Origin: Geodermatophilaceae bacterium | GTDB taxonomy: Bacteria; Actinomycetota; Actinomycetes; Mycobacteriales; Geodermatophilaceae | Assembly (NCBI GenBank): GCA_013811975.1 | Contig: JACCUF010000285.1 | Coordinates: forward strand, 1-9,906 | Direction of reading: 5' to 3' | DNA length: 9,906 nt | Shown: positions 1 to 7,567 of the stretch, piece after piece | How the letters are laid out: every line of letters starts with the position of its first letter | Numbering within the stretch: the first letter of the stretch is position 1 | Position numbers and translations under genes: made by a program | Notes under the pieces: model-generated | Told to the model about the DNA's origin: nothing | The model's database searches: none | What the model saw: the letters and a program-made list of their open reading frames with translations, nothing else

Positions 1-488
1 CCGACATCGGGCGCGGCCTCGACGCCGCGCGCCTTCGCAGCCGGTGGCGGATGGAACTCACCGACCGCCCGGACGGGGTTAGCATCCTGAACGACGCCTA
101 CAACGCCAACCCGGAGTCGATGCGGGCCGCCCTTGAGGCACTGGTCGGTGTCGCCGGCGGGCGCCGCCGTACCTGGGCAGTCCTCGGGGCGATGGGGGAG
201 CTCGGTGACATCTCCCGCGCCGAGCACGAGGCAATCGGCATCGAGGTCAGGCGGCGCGGGATCGATCGGCTGGTCGCCGTGGGTGCAGATGCGCGGGGCA
301 TTTATGCTGGCGCCGCTGGCGAGCCAGCCGACGAGGAGGGGTTCATCCACGTGCCGGACATCGGCTCGGCGCTGCAGGTGCTGGGTTCCCAGCTGCGAGC
401 CGGTGACGTGGTCCTGGTGAAGGCCTCCCGCTATGTCGGGTTGGAGTCGCTGGCCGATGCGCTACTCGAGGGCAGCGAGCCGGCGTGA
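1..488 (+). CDS. murF: UDP-MurNAc-tripeptide:D-Ala-D-Ala ligase MurF, C-terminal part (5' end outside window)
   Basis: MurF is a cytoplasmic ATP-dependent ligase that adds D-Ala-D-Ala to UDP-MurNAc-tripeptide, the last cytoplasmic step of the peptidoglycan precursor. The reading frame is already open at base 3 and continues to TGA at 486-488, giving about 161 codons. The ATG at 51 is internal: the residues before it (ending RSRWR) and after it (MELTDRPDG) form the continuous RSRWRMEL-type motif of actinobacterial MurF. Further family signatures are NDAYNANPESM (from about base 90), LGAMGELG (about base 184) and VGADARGIY (about base 280), all from the central/C-terminal ligase domains. The ATP-binding GTxGKT loop must lie upstream of the window. 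The stop overlaps the mraY start in GTGA, which implies co-transcription and translational coupling. Identification is secure, and only the C-terminal third or so is visible. Confidence 0.96.
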   Translation, partial: DIGRGLDAARLRSRWRMELTDRPDGVSILNDAYNANPESMRAALEALVGVAGGRRRTWAVLGAMGELGDISRAEHEAIGIEVRRRGIDRLVAVGADARGIYAGAAGEPADEEGFIHVPDIGSALQVLGSQLRAGDVVLVKASRYVGLESLADALLEGSEPA

Positions 489-1570
489 GATCGGTCCTCA
501 TCGCCGCGGTGATCGCCCTGGCGATCTCGATCCTGTTCACTCCCTTCGCGATCCGGAGTCTGCAGCGCCGGGGATTCGGACAGGAGATCCGCGTCGACGG
601 GCCAGAACACCACATCACCAAGAAGGGCACGCCCACGATGGGTGGTGCGGTGATCGTTGCGGCCACCGTGGCCGGCTACTTCGTCGCGCACCTGTTCCTG
701 CTCGGTGAGCCCGGCCGCGGGCCTACAGCCAGCGGGCTGCTGCTGATGTACCTGCTGGTCGGGCTGGGCGTCGTCGGCTTCCTGGACGACTACATCTCGA
801 TCCGTAATCAACGCAACCTTGGCCTCAACAAGACCGCGAAACTGATCGGGCAGATCGTCATCGGCGTCAGTTTCGGGATCCTCGCCCTGCAATTTCGCAA
901 CGAGGATGGGCTGACCCCGGCCTCGACCGCCCTTTCCTTCGTCCGCGACATCAGTCCGCTGACGCTGGGCACGGTCGGTTTTGTCGCCTTCGCGTTGCTC
1001 CTGATCAGCGCCTTCTCCAACGCCGTGAACTTCACCGACGGCCTGGACGGCCTGGCTTCCGGTGCATCGGTGATGGTCTTCGGGTCGTACCTGATCGTCT
1101 CGTTCTGGCAGTTCGGGCACGACTGCGCCCGACTGCCCGAAGCCGGGTGCTACAACGTCCGTGACGCGCTGGACATCACGCTGATCGCGGCGGCGGCGAT
1201 GGGCGCCTGTTTCGGCTTCCTGTGGTGGAACGCCTCGCCCGCGCGGATTATCATGGGGGACACCGGATCCCTTTCCCTCGGCGGGCTCATGGCCGGTCTG
1301 GCGATCCTCACCCGTACCGAGTTGCTGCTCGTCGTACTCGGTGGCCTGTTCGTCGTCGTTGCCATGTCGGTGACCATCCAGATCCTGGTCTTTCGGCTCG
1401 GGTCCGGCCGTCGGGTCTTCCGGATGGCGCCCATCCATCATCACTTCGAGCTGGCTGGGTGGACCGAGAACACCGTCGTGGTGCGCTTCTGGATCGTCAC
1501 GGGCATGGCGGTGGCCTTCGGCTTGGGGCTGTTCTACGCCGATTGGCTCAGCCTCGCCGAGTTCGAGTGA
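485..1570 (+). CDS. mraY: Phospho-N-acetylmuramoyl-pentapeptide transferase MraY
   Basis: MraY is an integral membrane enzyme that transfers phospho-MurNAc-pentapeptide from UDP to undecaprenyl phosphate, making lipid I. The 361-residue product has the normal family length and about ten hydrophobic segments. Visible signatures are KKGTPTMGG (residues 46-54), the aspartate pair in FLDDY (D101-D102) followed by NLGLNKTAKLIGQ, NAVNFTDGLDGLA (179-191), the metal-associated MGDTGSLSLGG (257-267), and the C-terminal MAPIHHHFELAGW motif (314-326), which marks MraY rather than other polyprenyl-phosphate sugar transferases. The GTG start at 485 overlaps the murF stop (GTGA), and the N-terminus MRSVLIAAVIAL begins directly with the first membrane helix. 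Its own stop overlaps the murD GTG start in the same way. I see no strong Shine-Dalgarno sequence, so expression probably depends on coupling to murF. A long antisense frame over this gene looks like a GC-rich shadow. Confidence 0.97.
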   Translation: MRSVLIAAVIALAISILFTPFAIRSLQRRGFGQEIRVDGPEHHITKKGTPTMGGAVIVAATVAGYFVAHLFLLGEPGRGPTASGLLLMYLLVGLGVVGFLDDYISIRNQRNLGLNKTAKLIGQIVIGVSFGILALQFRNEDGLTPASTALSFVRDISPLTLGTVGFVAFALLLISAFSNAVNFTDGLDGLASGASVMVFGSYLIVSFWQFGHDCARLPEAGCYNVRDALDITLIAAAAMGACFGFLWWNASPARIIMGDTGSLSLGGLMAGLAILTRTELLLVVLGGLFVVVAMSVTIQILVFRLGSGRRVFRMAPIHHHFELAGWTENTVVVRFWIVTGMAVAFGLGLFYADWLSLAEFE

Positions 1571-2991
1571 CCGGGCAGCGTGAACCCGGGCCGAACCAGC
1601 CCGGGCGCCCGTCCTCGTGGGCCGGTCGGCGGGTGCTCGTCCTCGGTGCGGGGGTGTCCGGCCTCGCAGCCATTCGTGCCCTGAGCCGGGCCGGAGCGCT
1701 TGTCACGTTGGCCGACGAGCGGACCGGCGTGCTGCCCGACGACTTGGCACTGCAGGACCCCGACCGTTTCCCGGCCGTTCGTGAGATCGGTATGCCGGAC
1801 GAGGTGCCTCAGATGGACCTGGTCATCGCCACGCCGGGGGCGCCGCCCAGCCATCGGCTGCTGGTCTCCGCCCGTCAGGCCGGAATCGAGATCATCGGCG
1901 AGCCGGAGCTAGCTTGGCGGATGCGCGACCTGCGCGCGGCCGCTTGGCTGGTCGTGACCGGCACCAACGGCAAGACGACGACCGTCGGCATGCTGGAGTC
2001 GATCCTGGTGGCGGCCGGGATTGCCTGCATTGCCAGTGGCAACATCGGCCTGCCGCTGGTCGATGTGGTGACCGGACCGGTGCACTACGACGTCCTCGCG
2101 GTGGAACTGTCCAGCTTCCAGTTGCACAGATCTCCCTCGATCCGCGCCCACGCCGCGACCGTGCTCAACGTGGCTCCAGACCACCTCGACTGGCATGGTT
2201 CCATGCAGGCTTACGCGCAGGCCAAGAAGGTGGCCTTCGACCGGGCCGCGATCGCGGTGTTCAACCGCGATGACGAATGGTCGAGCCGCCTGGTCGACCG
2301 CCATCCACAGCCGATCGGATTCACCCTCAACCAGCCGCCGCCGGGTGCGTTCGGGATAGCCGATGGAGCGCTCCTCGACCGAGCGTTCGGGACAGATACC
2401 GAGCTGGCCAGGGTCGAGGACCTACCCGTACCCGGTGAGCACAACGTTGCCAATGCCCTGGCCGCGGCAGCCCTGGCGCGCAGCGTCAACGTCCCAGCGG
2501 CAGCCGTGGCCGAGGGGCTGCGGGCATATCGCCCAGGACCGCACCGCAACGCCCGTATCGCAACTGTGGACGGTGTTGCCTACGTAGACGACTCCAAGGC
2601 GACCAACCCACACGCCGCCCGTGCCTCGCTGATGGCCTATTCCGAGGTCGTCTGGATCGCCGGCGGCTTGCTCAAAGGCGCCGAGGTCGACGACTTGGTG
2701 GTAGCGGTACGAGAGCGGCTGCACGCGGTCGTGCTTCTCGGCGCCGATCGAGCGGTGATCGCCCGAGCCCTGGCGCGACACGCGCCGGAGGTCCCGGTCG
2801 TGGAGGTCACCACCAACGACGATGGGGCCATGGTCGAGGTCGTCCGGGCCGCCGCTGCTGCGGCGCGCCCCGGCAGCACGGTGCTGTTGGCACCTGCTGC
2901 CGCCTCGATGGACATGTTCGTCAACTACACCGCCCGCGCCGAGGCCTTTGCAGGGGCCGTAGCAGATCTGTCTCGGGAGCAGTCGGGATGA
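1567..2991 (+). CDS. murD: UDP-MurNAc-L-alanine:D-glutamate ligase MurD
   Basis: MurD is a cytoplasmic Mur ligase that adds D-glutamate to UDP-MurNAc-L-Ala using ATP. From the GTG at 1567 the product is 474 residues, typical of the family. Domain order is a Rossmann-like UDP-binding domain with VLGAGVSGLAA (25-35), a central ATPase domain with the P-loop GTNGKTTT (132-139), VELSSFQL (179-186) and NVAPDHLDWHGSM (201-213), then a C-terminal domain with GPHRN (324-328), DDSKATNPHA (341-350), WIAGGLLKG (363-371) and LLAPAAASMDMF (440-451). The frame is open as far back as 1222, but that extension overlaps mraY and has no family similarity. GTG 1567 is chosen because it overlaps the mraY stop (GTGA) and leaves about 20 residues before the first beta strand. 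There is no clear Shine-Dalgarno sequence. Its stop overlaps the ftsW start (ATGA). Confidence 0.97.
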   Translation: MTGQREPGPNQPGRPSSWAGRRVLVLGAGVSGLAAIRALSRAGALVTLADERTGVLPDDLALQDPDRFPAVREIGMPDEVPQMDLVIATPGAPPSHRLLVSARQAGIEIIGEPELAWRMRDLRAAAWLVVTGTNGKTTTVGMLESILVAAGIACIASGNIGLPLVDVVTGPVHYDVLAVELSSFQLHRSPSIRAHAATVLNVAPDHLDWHGSMQAYAQAKKVAFDRAAIAVFNRDDEWSSRLVDRHPQPIGFTLNQPPPGAFGIADGALLDRAFGTDTELARVEDLPVPGEHNVANALAAAALARSVNVPAAAVAEGLRAYRPGPHRNARIATVDGVAYVDDSKATNPHAARASLMAYSEVVWIAGGLLKGAEVDDLVVAVRERLHAVVLLGADRAVIARALARHAPEVPVVEVTTNDDGAMVEVVRAAAAAARPGSTVLLAPAAASMDMFVNYTARAEAFAGAVADLSREQSG

Positions 2992-4304
2992 CGGTCGTCA
3001 GCTCTGGTCCCACGGCGCATGTGGTGACCCGACCGACCGGGAGGCCGGGTATCAGCGACCGGCCGATGACCTCGTTCCATCTGGTGCTCGCCGCCGGCGG
3101 AGCATTGCTGCTCATCGGTCTGATCATGGTCTTCTCGGCGACCAGCGTGGATTCGCTTCAGGAGAAGGGCTCGGTCTACGCGAGCTTCGGCACGCAGGTC
3201 GTCTTCGCCGTTCTCGGGCTGGTGGCGTTCTGGATCGCGCTGCGAATGCGACCGACCCTGCTCCGCCGGATGGCCGTCCCAGGGATGCTGATCGCGTTAC
3301 TCCTGCTCGTGCTCGTGCTGATCCCGGGCATCGGCAAGGAGTATAACGAGGCTCGCCGCTGGTTCGAGATCGGGCCGCTCAGCCTGCAACCGTCGGAGCT
3401 GGCGAAGCTGGCCTTCGTGGTGTGGGGCGCGGATCTATTGGTCCGCAAGCGCAAACTGATCGACCGGTGGCGACACCTGCTCATTCCGCTCGTCCCCGCC
3501 GGAGCTCTGCTGGGCTTGCTGGTCCTGCTGCAGCCCAACCTCGGGACCGCGTTGGTCTTCTTCCTGATCCTTTTCTCCCTGTTGTGGTCGGTCGGAGCCC
3601 CGGCACGACTATTCGTGACGATGGGCACCGCGCTGGTGGCTTTGGTGGCCCTGATGATCGCCGCCGAGCCCTATCGCGCGGCCCGCCTGACCGGCTTCCT
3701 CGACCCGTTTGCCGACCCCGAAGGAGCGACTCTGCAGGCGGTCAACGGGCTGTATGCCCTGGCCACCGGCGGTTGGTGGGGGGTTGGTCTGGGCAACAGC
3801 CGGATGAAGTGGGGCCTGTTGCCAGAACAGGACAGCGACTTCATCTTCGCGATCATCGGTGAGGAGCTCGGCTTTGCCGGCTGCCTTCTCGTGCTTTCCC
3901 TGTACGGCCTGCTGGCCTATGCCGGCATCCGGGTCGCGCGGCGTACCAATGACGGCTTCATTCGGCTCGCCGCCGCCGCCATCACGGTCTGGCTGATCGG
4001 TCAGGCGCTGATCAATGTCGGGTACGTGGTCGGTCTGCTGCCGATCACCGGGTTGCCCCTGCCCCTGATCTCGTCGGGTGGTACGTCTCTGGTGCTGACC
4101 ATGTTCTCGGTTGGCGTCCTGGCCGGTTTCGCCCGCCACGAACCCGCAGCAGTGGGTTATCTCAAGCGCCGTCGTCGGACGAGATGGGCACGGCTGATGG
4201 CGCCGGTCCCTCGCAGCACCAGTTCTGAGATCAAGCGTTTCGTGGCGCCCCGGCGCCGTCCACCACGCCGGACCGATGTTGCATCCACACGGTCGCGAAC
4301 ATGA
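2988..4304 (+). CDS. ftsW: Septal peptidoglycan glycosyltransferase FtsW (SEDS family)
   Basis: FtsW is a multi-pass SEDS-family membrane protein that polymerises lipid II into glycan strands at the division septum, working with the class B penicillin-binding protein FtsI. The 438-residue product has a roughly 28-residue polar N-terminus, about ten hydrophobic segments between residues 30 and 383, and a strongly basic, Arg-rich cytoplasmic tail (394-438). Family motifs are ARRWFEIGPLSLQPSELAK (122-140), LLPEQDSDFIFAIIGEELG (277-295) and LPITGLPLPLISSGGTS (351-367). D284 in the SDFIFA motif aligns with the aspartate considered catalytic in SEDS enzymes. The ATG at 2988 overlaps the murD stop and has a good Shine-Dalgarno GGGAG at 2975-2979, 8 bases upstream. 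FtsW is favoured over RodA because of its place between murD and murG. The long basic tail is common in actinobacterial FtsW and may bind partner proteins, which is inference. Confidence 0.96.
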   Translation: MTVVSSGPTAHVVTRPTGRPGISDRPMTSFHLVLAAGGALLLIGLIMVFSATSVDSLQEKGSVYASFGTQVVFAVLGLVAFWIALRMRPTLLRRMAVPGMLIALLLLVLVLIPGIGKEYNEARRWFEIGPLSLQPSELAKLAFVVWGADLLVRKRKLIDRWRHLLIPLVPAGALLGLLVLLQPNLGTALVFFLILFSLLWSVGAPARLFVTMGTALVALVALMIAAEPYRAARLTGFLDPFADPEGATLQAVNGLYALATGGWWGVGLGNSRMKWGLLPEQDSDFIFAIIGEELGFAGCLLVLSLYGLLAYAGIRVARRTNDGFIRLAAAAITVWLIGQALINVGYVVGLLPITGLPLPLISSGGTSLVLTMFSVGVLAGFARHEPAAVGYLKRRRRTRWARLMAPVPRSTSSEIKRFVAPRRRPPRRTDVASTRSRT

Positions 4305-5389
4305 GCCGGCGAATCGCGCTGGCCGGAGGAGGTACCGGCGGCCACATCGAACCGATGCTCGCCGTCGCCGACGCGCTGCGTTCGGGTGATCCCAACGGGA
4401 AGCTGATCTGCCTTGGGACCGCCCGAGGTCTGGAGGTCGATCTCGTTCCGGCCCGAGGCTATGAACTTGCGTTGATCCCACCGGTTCCGTTGCCGCGCAG
4501 GTTGACCCTCGATTTGTTGCTGGTACCGGGGCGGCTGTGGAACTCCGTGCGGGTTGCCGGCAAGATTCTGCGGGACACTCGAGCCGAGGTTCTGGTCGGC
4601 TTCGGTGGCTACGTCGCCCTCCCCGCCTACCTTGCGGCTCGCCGAGCGCGCATCCCAATCGTCGTGCACGAACAGAACGCCGTACCTGGCCTGGCCAACC
4701 GGATCGCGGCTCGGTTCGCCGACGTCGTGGCGGTTACCTTTCCCGGTACGCCGCTGCCCGCAGCCGAGATCGTCGGCATGCCCTTGCGACCGGAGATCAC
4801 GAACCTCGACCGCGGGGCCGTGCAGGCTGGGGCCCGCGCCCACTTCGGACTGAGCGCGGACCTGCCGACGCTGCTCGTCTTCGGCGGCTCACAGGGAGCC
4901 AGCAGCCTCAACAACGCGGTTGCGCAGGCGGTGGCAGGACTGCAGTCCAAGGGCATCCAGATCCTGCATGCAGTGGGACCGAAGAACGTCGGCGCCCAGA
5001 ACCCCGGCGGGACGGCACAGCTGCCGCCCTACGTCGTCCTGCCCTACCTCGAGCGGATGGACCTGGCCTACGCCGCGGCCGATCTCGCACTTTGCCGGTC
5101 GGGCGCGGTGACCTGTGCAGAGCTGTCCGCTGTGGGCCTGCCGGCTGTGTTCGTCCCGTTGCCCATCGGTAACGGTGAGCAGCGCCGCAACGCCGAGCCG
5201 GTGATCGAGGCCGGTGGAGGTCTGATGGTCGAGGACGCGGCCCTGACCGGGGACTTCTTGCTGGGCACAGTGGCCGATCTGCTGCTCGATGGCCTGCGGC
5301 TACGTGCGATGTCCATAGCCACGGCACGGTTCGGTCGTCGGGATGCAGCGCTCCGGTTGGCCGAGTTGGTCATGGGCGCAGCCAGATGA
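4301..5389 (+). CDS. murG: UDP-GlcNAc:undecaprenyl-PP-MurNAc-pentapeptide GlcNAc transferase MurG
   Basis: MurG is a peripheral membrane GT-B glycosyltransferase that adds GlcNAc to lipid I on the cytoplasmic face, making lipid II. The product has 362 residues, normal for the family. The N-terminal domain has the glycine-rich GGGTGGHIEPML (9-20), the VGFGGYVALPAYLA segment (99-112) and HEQNAVPGLANR (123-134). The C-terminal UDP-GlcNAc-binding domain has VFGGSQGASSLNNAV (193-207), RSGAVTCAEL (266-275) and LPIGNGEQRRNAEPV (287-301), the last two covering the expected nucleotide-sugar contacts. The ATG at 4301 overlaps the ftsW stop (ATGA), and the glycine-rich loop lies close to the start, as expected. 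There is no visible Shine-Dalgarno sequence, so translation is probably coupled to ftsW. The stop at 5387-5389 is itself overlapped by an ATG that opens a 6-codon mini-ORF rather than murC directly. Confidence 0.97.
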   Translation: MSRRIALAGGGTGGHIEPMLAVADALRSGDPNGKLICLGTARGLEVDLVPARGYELALIPPVPLPRRLTLDLLLVPGRLWNSVRVAGKILRDTRAEVLVGFGGYVALPAYLAARRARIPIVVHEQNAVPGLANRIAARFADVVAVTFPGTPLPAAEIVGMPLRPEITNLDRGAVQAGARAHFGLSADLPTLLVFGGSQGASSLNNAVAQAVAGLQSKGIQILHAVGPKNVGAQNPGGTAQLPPYVVLPYLERMDLAYAAADLALCRSGAVTCAELSAVGLPAVFVPLPIGNGEQRRNAEPVIEAGGGLMVEDAALTGDFLLGTVADLLLDGLRLRAMSIATARFGRRDAALRLAELVMGAAR

Positions 5390-5423
5390 ACGACGCCGCC
5401 AGATGACCGGCGCACAGCGATGA
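5386..5423 (+). promoter_or_regulatory. Chain of two 6-codon mini-ORFs linking murG to murC by three ATGA overlaps
   Basis: Three ATGA tetranucleotides lie exactly 17 bases apart, at 5386-5389, 5403-5406 and 5420-5423. The first joins the murG stop (5387-5389) to an ATG opening a frame that reads MNDAAR and stops at 5404-5406. That stop overlaps the ATG of a second frame, MTGAQR, which stops at 5421-5423, overlapping the murC ATG at 5420. The first two 17-base units (5381-5397 and 5398-5414) share 14 of 17 bases, including GCCAGATGA, which suggests a short tandem duplication. murC has no recognisable Shine-Dalgarno sequence. Termination-reinitiation through the mini-ORFs is therefore a plausible way for ribosomes to reach murC. 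The overlaps are seen directly; the mechanism is inference. Confidence 0.5.
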
Positions 5424-6880
5424 ACCTGACCGCCTGGAGCGCGCCGACGCCCACGGCCGAATCTCTCGGCCGGGTCCATTTCGTGGGCATCGGGGGAGCC
5501 GGCATGAGCGGCATCGCCCGCATCCTGCTGGGCCGCGGCGCGCCGGTCTCGGGCAGCGACGCGAAGGAGTCTGCGGTCCTGTTGGCGCTGCGCGCCCTCG
5601 GCGCCCGGGTCAGCGTCGGTCATTCGGCGGACAATCTCGCCGACGCGGACACTGTGGTGTTCTCGACCGCTATCCGAGCGAACAACCCGGAACTGGTCGC
5701 CGCCCGCGAACGCGGCCTGCTCGTCCTGCCCCGGGGCGTGGCACTGGCCGCGGTACTGGCCGGGCGGCGCAGCGTCGCGGTCGCAGGTACGCACGGAAAG
5801 ACCTCCACCACCTCCATGCTCACCGTCGCCCTGCAGGACTGCGGCGTGGACCCGTCTTTTGCGATCGGCGGCCACCTCAACGAGTCGGGGTCCAACGCCC
5901 ACCACGGCAGCGGTGACCTGTTCATCGCCGAGGCCGACGAGAGCGACGGGTCCTTTCTGCTGCTCTCTCCATCTGCTGCGATCGTGACGAACATCGAGGC
6001 GGATCATCTCGACAACTGGACCGACCTGAGGGCGATCACGTCGGCCTTCGAACGGTTCGTCGCCACGATCCGCCCGGGGGGTTTCCTCGTGCTCTGCGCC
6101 GACGATCCGGGAGCCGCAAAACTCATCACGGCGGCACGGGAGTGCGGACTGCGGCTTCGCACATACGGCCGCGGAACAGATTCTCACCTGCAGCTCACCG
6201 ACCTGCGCCACGATGCCGGTGGTACCGGCGGGATCACATATCAGGCGCTGCTAGACGGGGTACCCCTGGGACGCGTTGAGTTACACGTGCCGGGCGAGCA
6301 CATGGCCCTGAACTCCGCCGGTGCCTTGCTGGCCGGGACCGAACTCGGTCTACCCGCGCAGGCGATGATCAATGGACTCGGCGTCTATGCCGGGGTGCAC
6401 CGACGTTTCGAGCACCTGGGAACCATCGGTGGCATTCGCGTCTATGACGACTACGCACACCATCCCACCGAGATCACAGCCCAGCTCCGCGCCGCACGCT
6501 CGGTCGCCGGTGACGGGCGCCTGATCGTCGCCTTTCAACCGCACCTGTTCAGCCGTACGAGGGCATTCGCCGAGGACTTCGGCGCAGCTCTGGGCGCTGC
6601 CGATGCCGTCGTCGTGATGGCCGTCTTCGCATCCCGAGAAGATCCGATTCCCGGCGTCTCCGGCGCGATGGTCGCTGGGCACATTCCGCTGCCACGGGAC
6701 CAGGTGCACTTCCAGCCGTCGTGGTTGCAGGTCGCGCCACTGCTGGCATCCCTTGCCCGACCCGGGGATCTGGTCCTCACTCTGGGCGCCGGGGACATCG
6801 CGATGATCGGCCGTGAGGTCCTGACGAGTCTGGCTGGTCACGGCATCCATGCCATGGCGCCCACCGAGGTCATGCGATGA
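5420..6880 (+). CDS. murC: UDP-MurNAc:L-alanine ligase MurC
   Basis: MurC is the cytoplasmic ATP-dependent ligase that adds L-alanine to UDP-MurNAc, the first amino acid of the stem peptide. The 486-residue product is of normal length. The N-terminal UDP-binding domain has VHFVGIGGAGMSGIARIL (19-36), and the ATPase domain has the P-loop VAGTHGKTSTTSM (121-133), EADESDGSF (171-179) and NIEADHLDNW (191-200). The C-terminal domain has GVHRRFEHLG (325-334), VYDDYAHHPTEI (341-352), FQPHLFSRT (372-380) and LTLGAGDI (453-460). HGKT and DDYAHHPTE distinguish it from MurD, MurE and MurF. The ATG at 5420 is the only plausible start after the murG stop. No good Shine-Dalgarno sequence precedes it, in contrast to ftsW and ftsQ. 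The frame is the same as murG, with ten sense codons between the murG TGA and this ATG. The stop overlaps ftsQ (ATGA). Confidence 0.97.
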   Translation: MNLTAWSAPTPTAESLGRVHFVGIGGAGMSGIARILLGRGAPVSGSDAKESAVLLALRALGARVSVGHSADNLADADTVVFSTAIRANNPELVAARERGLLVLPRGVALAAVLAGRRSVAVAGTHGKTSTTSMLTVALQDCGVDPSFAIGGHLNESGSNAHHGSGDLFIAEADESDGSFLLLSPSAAIVTNIEADHLDNWTDLRAITSAFERFVATIRPGGFLVLCADDPGAAKLITAARECGLRLRTYGRGTDSHLQLTDLRHDAGGTGGITYQALLDGVPLGRVELHVPGEHMALNSAGALLAGTELGLPAQAMINGLGVYAGVHRRFEHLGTIGGIRVYDDYAHHPTEITAQLRAARSVAGDGRLIVAFQPHLFSRTRAFAEDFGAALGAADAVVVMAVFASREDPIPGVSGAMVAGHIPLPRDQVHFQPSWLQVAPLLASLARPGDLVLTLGAGDIAMIGREVLTSLAGHGIHAMAPTEVMR

Positions 6881-7548
6881 CCCGGCGGCGACTGATCAGT
6901 GCTGGTGCGGTGGTGCTCGTCATTTCGGCTGCGCTCGGCTGGCTGGTGTTGTACTCGAGCGCACTCGGCGTGAACACCATCGAGGTCCGGGGCGCCCAGG
7001 TGCTGTCCACGGCAACGGTCACAGACGTGCTGGCAATTCAGCCGGGCACCCCGTTGGCCAGGGTCGACCTCGCCGCTGCCGAGGCCTCGCTGGAGAATGT
7101 CACCCAGATCGAGTCGGCCAGCGTGAGCCGGGACTGGCCGGGAACACTGGTGGTCCAGCTGATCGAACGTAGCCCGATTGCGGCCGTGGATGTCAACGGG
7201 ACGACGTGGCTGCTCGACCGCTTCGGCGTCCTGTTCGCACAGGTCAGTGCCCTACCTCAGGGGATCGTGGTACTGCAGGTAGAGCGGCCCGGACCGGACG
7301 ATCGCGCAACCTCGGCGGGAATCGAGGTGATTCAGGCGTTGGCTCCGGCGATCCGCTCTATCTTGGTCCGGATCAGGGCGCCGAGTCTGACTCAGATCGA
7401 ACTGGAACTGACCGACGGTCGGACAGTGCTCTGGGGGGACGCCGACAATTCCGTACGGAAGTCCCAGATCCTGGCTGGTCTATTGGCCGGGGGAGTGGTC
7501 GGCACCGCGTACGACGTGAGCTCACCGACCTCCGCCGTCGTACGGTGA
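6877..7548 (+). CDS. ftsQ: Cell division protein FtsQ (DivIB), POTRA-domain divisome component
   Basis: FtsQ is a single-pass membrane protein that connects early and late divisome proteins, in partnership with the FtsL and FtsB families. The 223-residue product has a very short basic cytoplasmic tail (MTRRR), one transmembrane helix at about 6-28, a POTRA domain at about 31-100 (VNTIEVRGA, PLARVDLA, ESASVSRDWPGTLVVQLIER), and an extracytoplasmic beta region ending in the family-typical C-terminus YDVSSPTSAVV. The ATG at 6877 overlaps the murC stop, with GAGG at 6866-6869 as a Shine-Dalgarno sequence 7 bases upstream. Many actinobacterial FtsQ proteins carry a longer cytoplasmic extension, but no in-frame upstream start would provide one here. 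It is the last dcw gene in the window. ftsZ, which normally follows in this phylum, is not downstream. Confidence 0.94.
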   Translation: MTRRRLISAGAVVLVISAALGWLVLYSSALGVNTIEVRGAQVLSTATVTDVLAIQPGTPLARVDLAAAEASLENVTQIESASVSRDWPGTLVVQLIERSPIAAVDVNGTTWLLDRFGVLFAQVSALPQGIVVLQVERPGPDDRATSAGIEVIQALAPAIRSILVRIRAPSLTQIELELTDGRTVLWGDADNSVRKSQILAGLLAGGVVGTAYDVSSPTSAVVR

Positions 7549-7567
7549 CCCGATGGCGCTGCCCTGG

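Noticed and set aside
431..1444. Long (337-codon) - strand frame opposite mraY.
   Set aside because: It is a GC-rich antisense shadow of a secure gene. The translation is low-complexity and rich in Asp, Arg, Gln and Gly, with no recognisable domain.
1222..1566. Upstream extension of the murD frame to an ATG at 1222.
   Set aside because: It lies entirely within mraY in another phase, is unlike MurD, and the GTG at 1567 overlaps the mraY stop as at the other junctions.
3609..4658. Long (349-codon) - strand frame opposite ftsW and murG.
   Set aside because: It is an antisense shadow crossing the boundary of two clear genes, with Arg/Gly/Gln-rich composition and no family motif.
5381..5406. The repeated GCCAGATGA as a protein-binding direct repeat.
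   Set aside because: Two copies of nine bases are better explained by local duplication around the ATGA overlap, and there is no other sign of an operator.
5300..6211. 303-codon - strand frame opposite the end of murG and the start of murC.
   Set aside because: Composition and position are those of a shadow frame, and the + strand carries unmistakable Mur motifs throughout.
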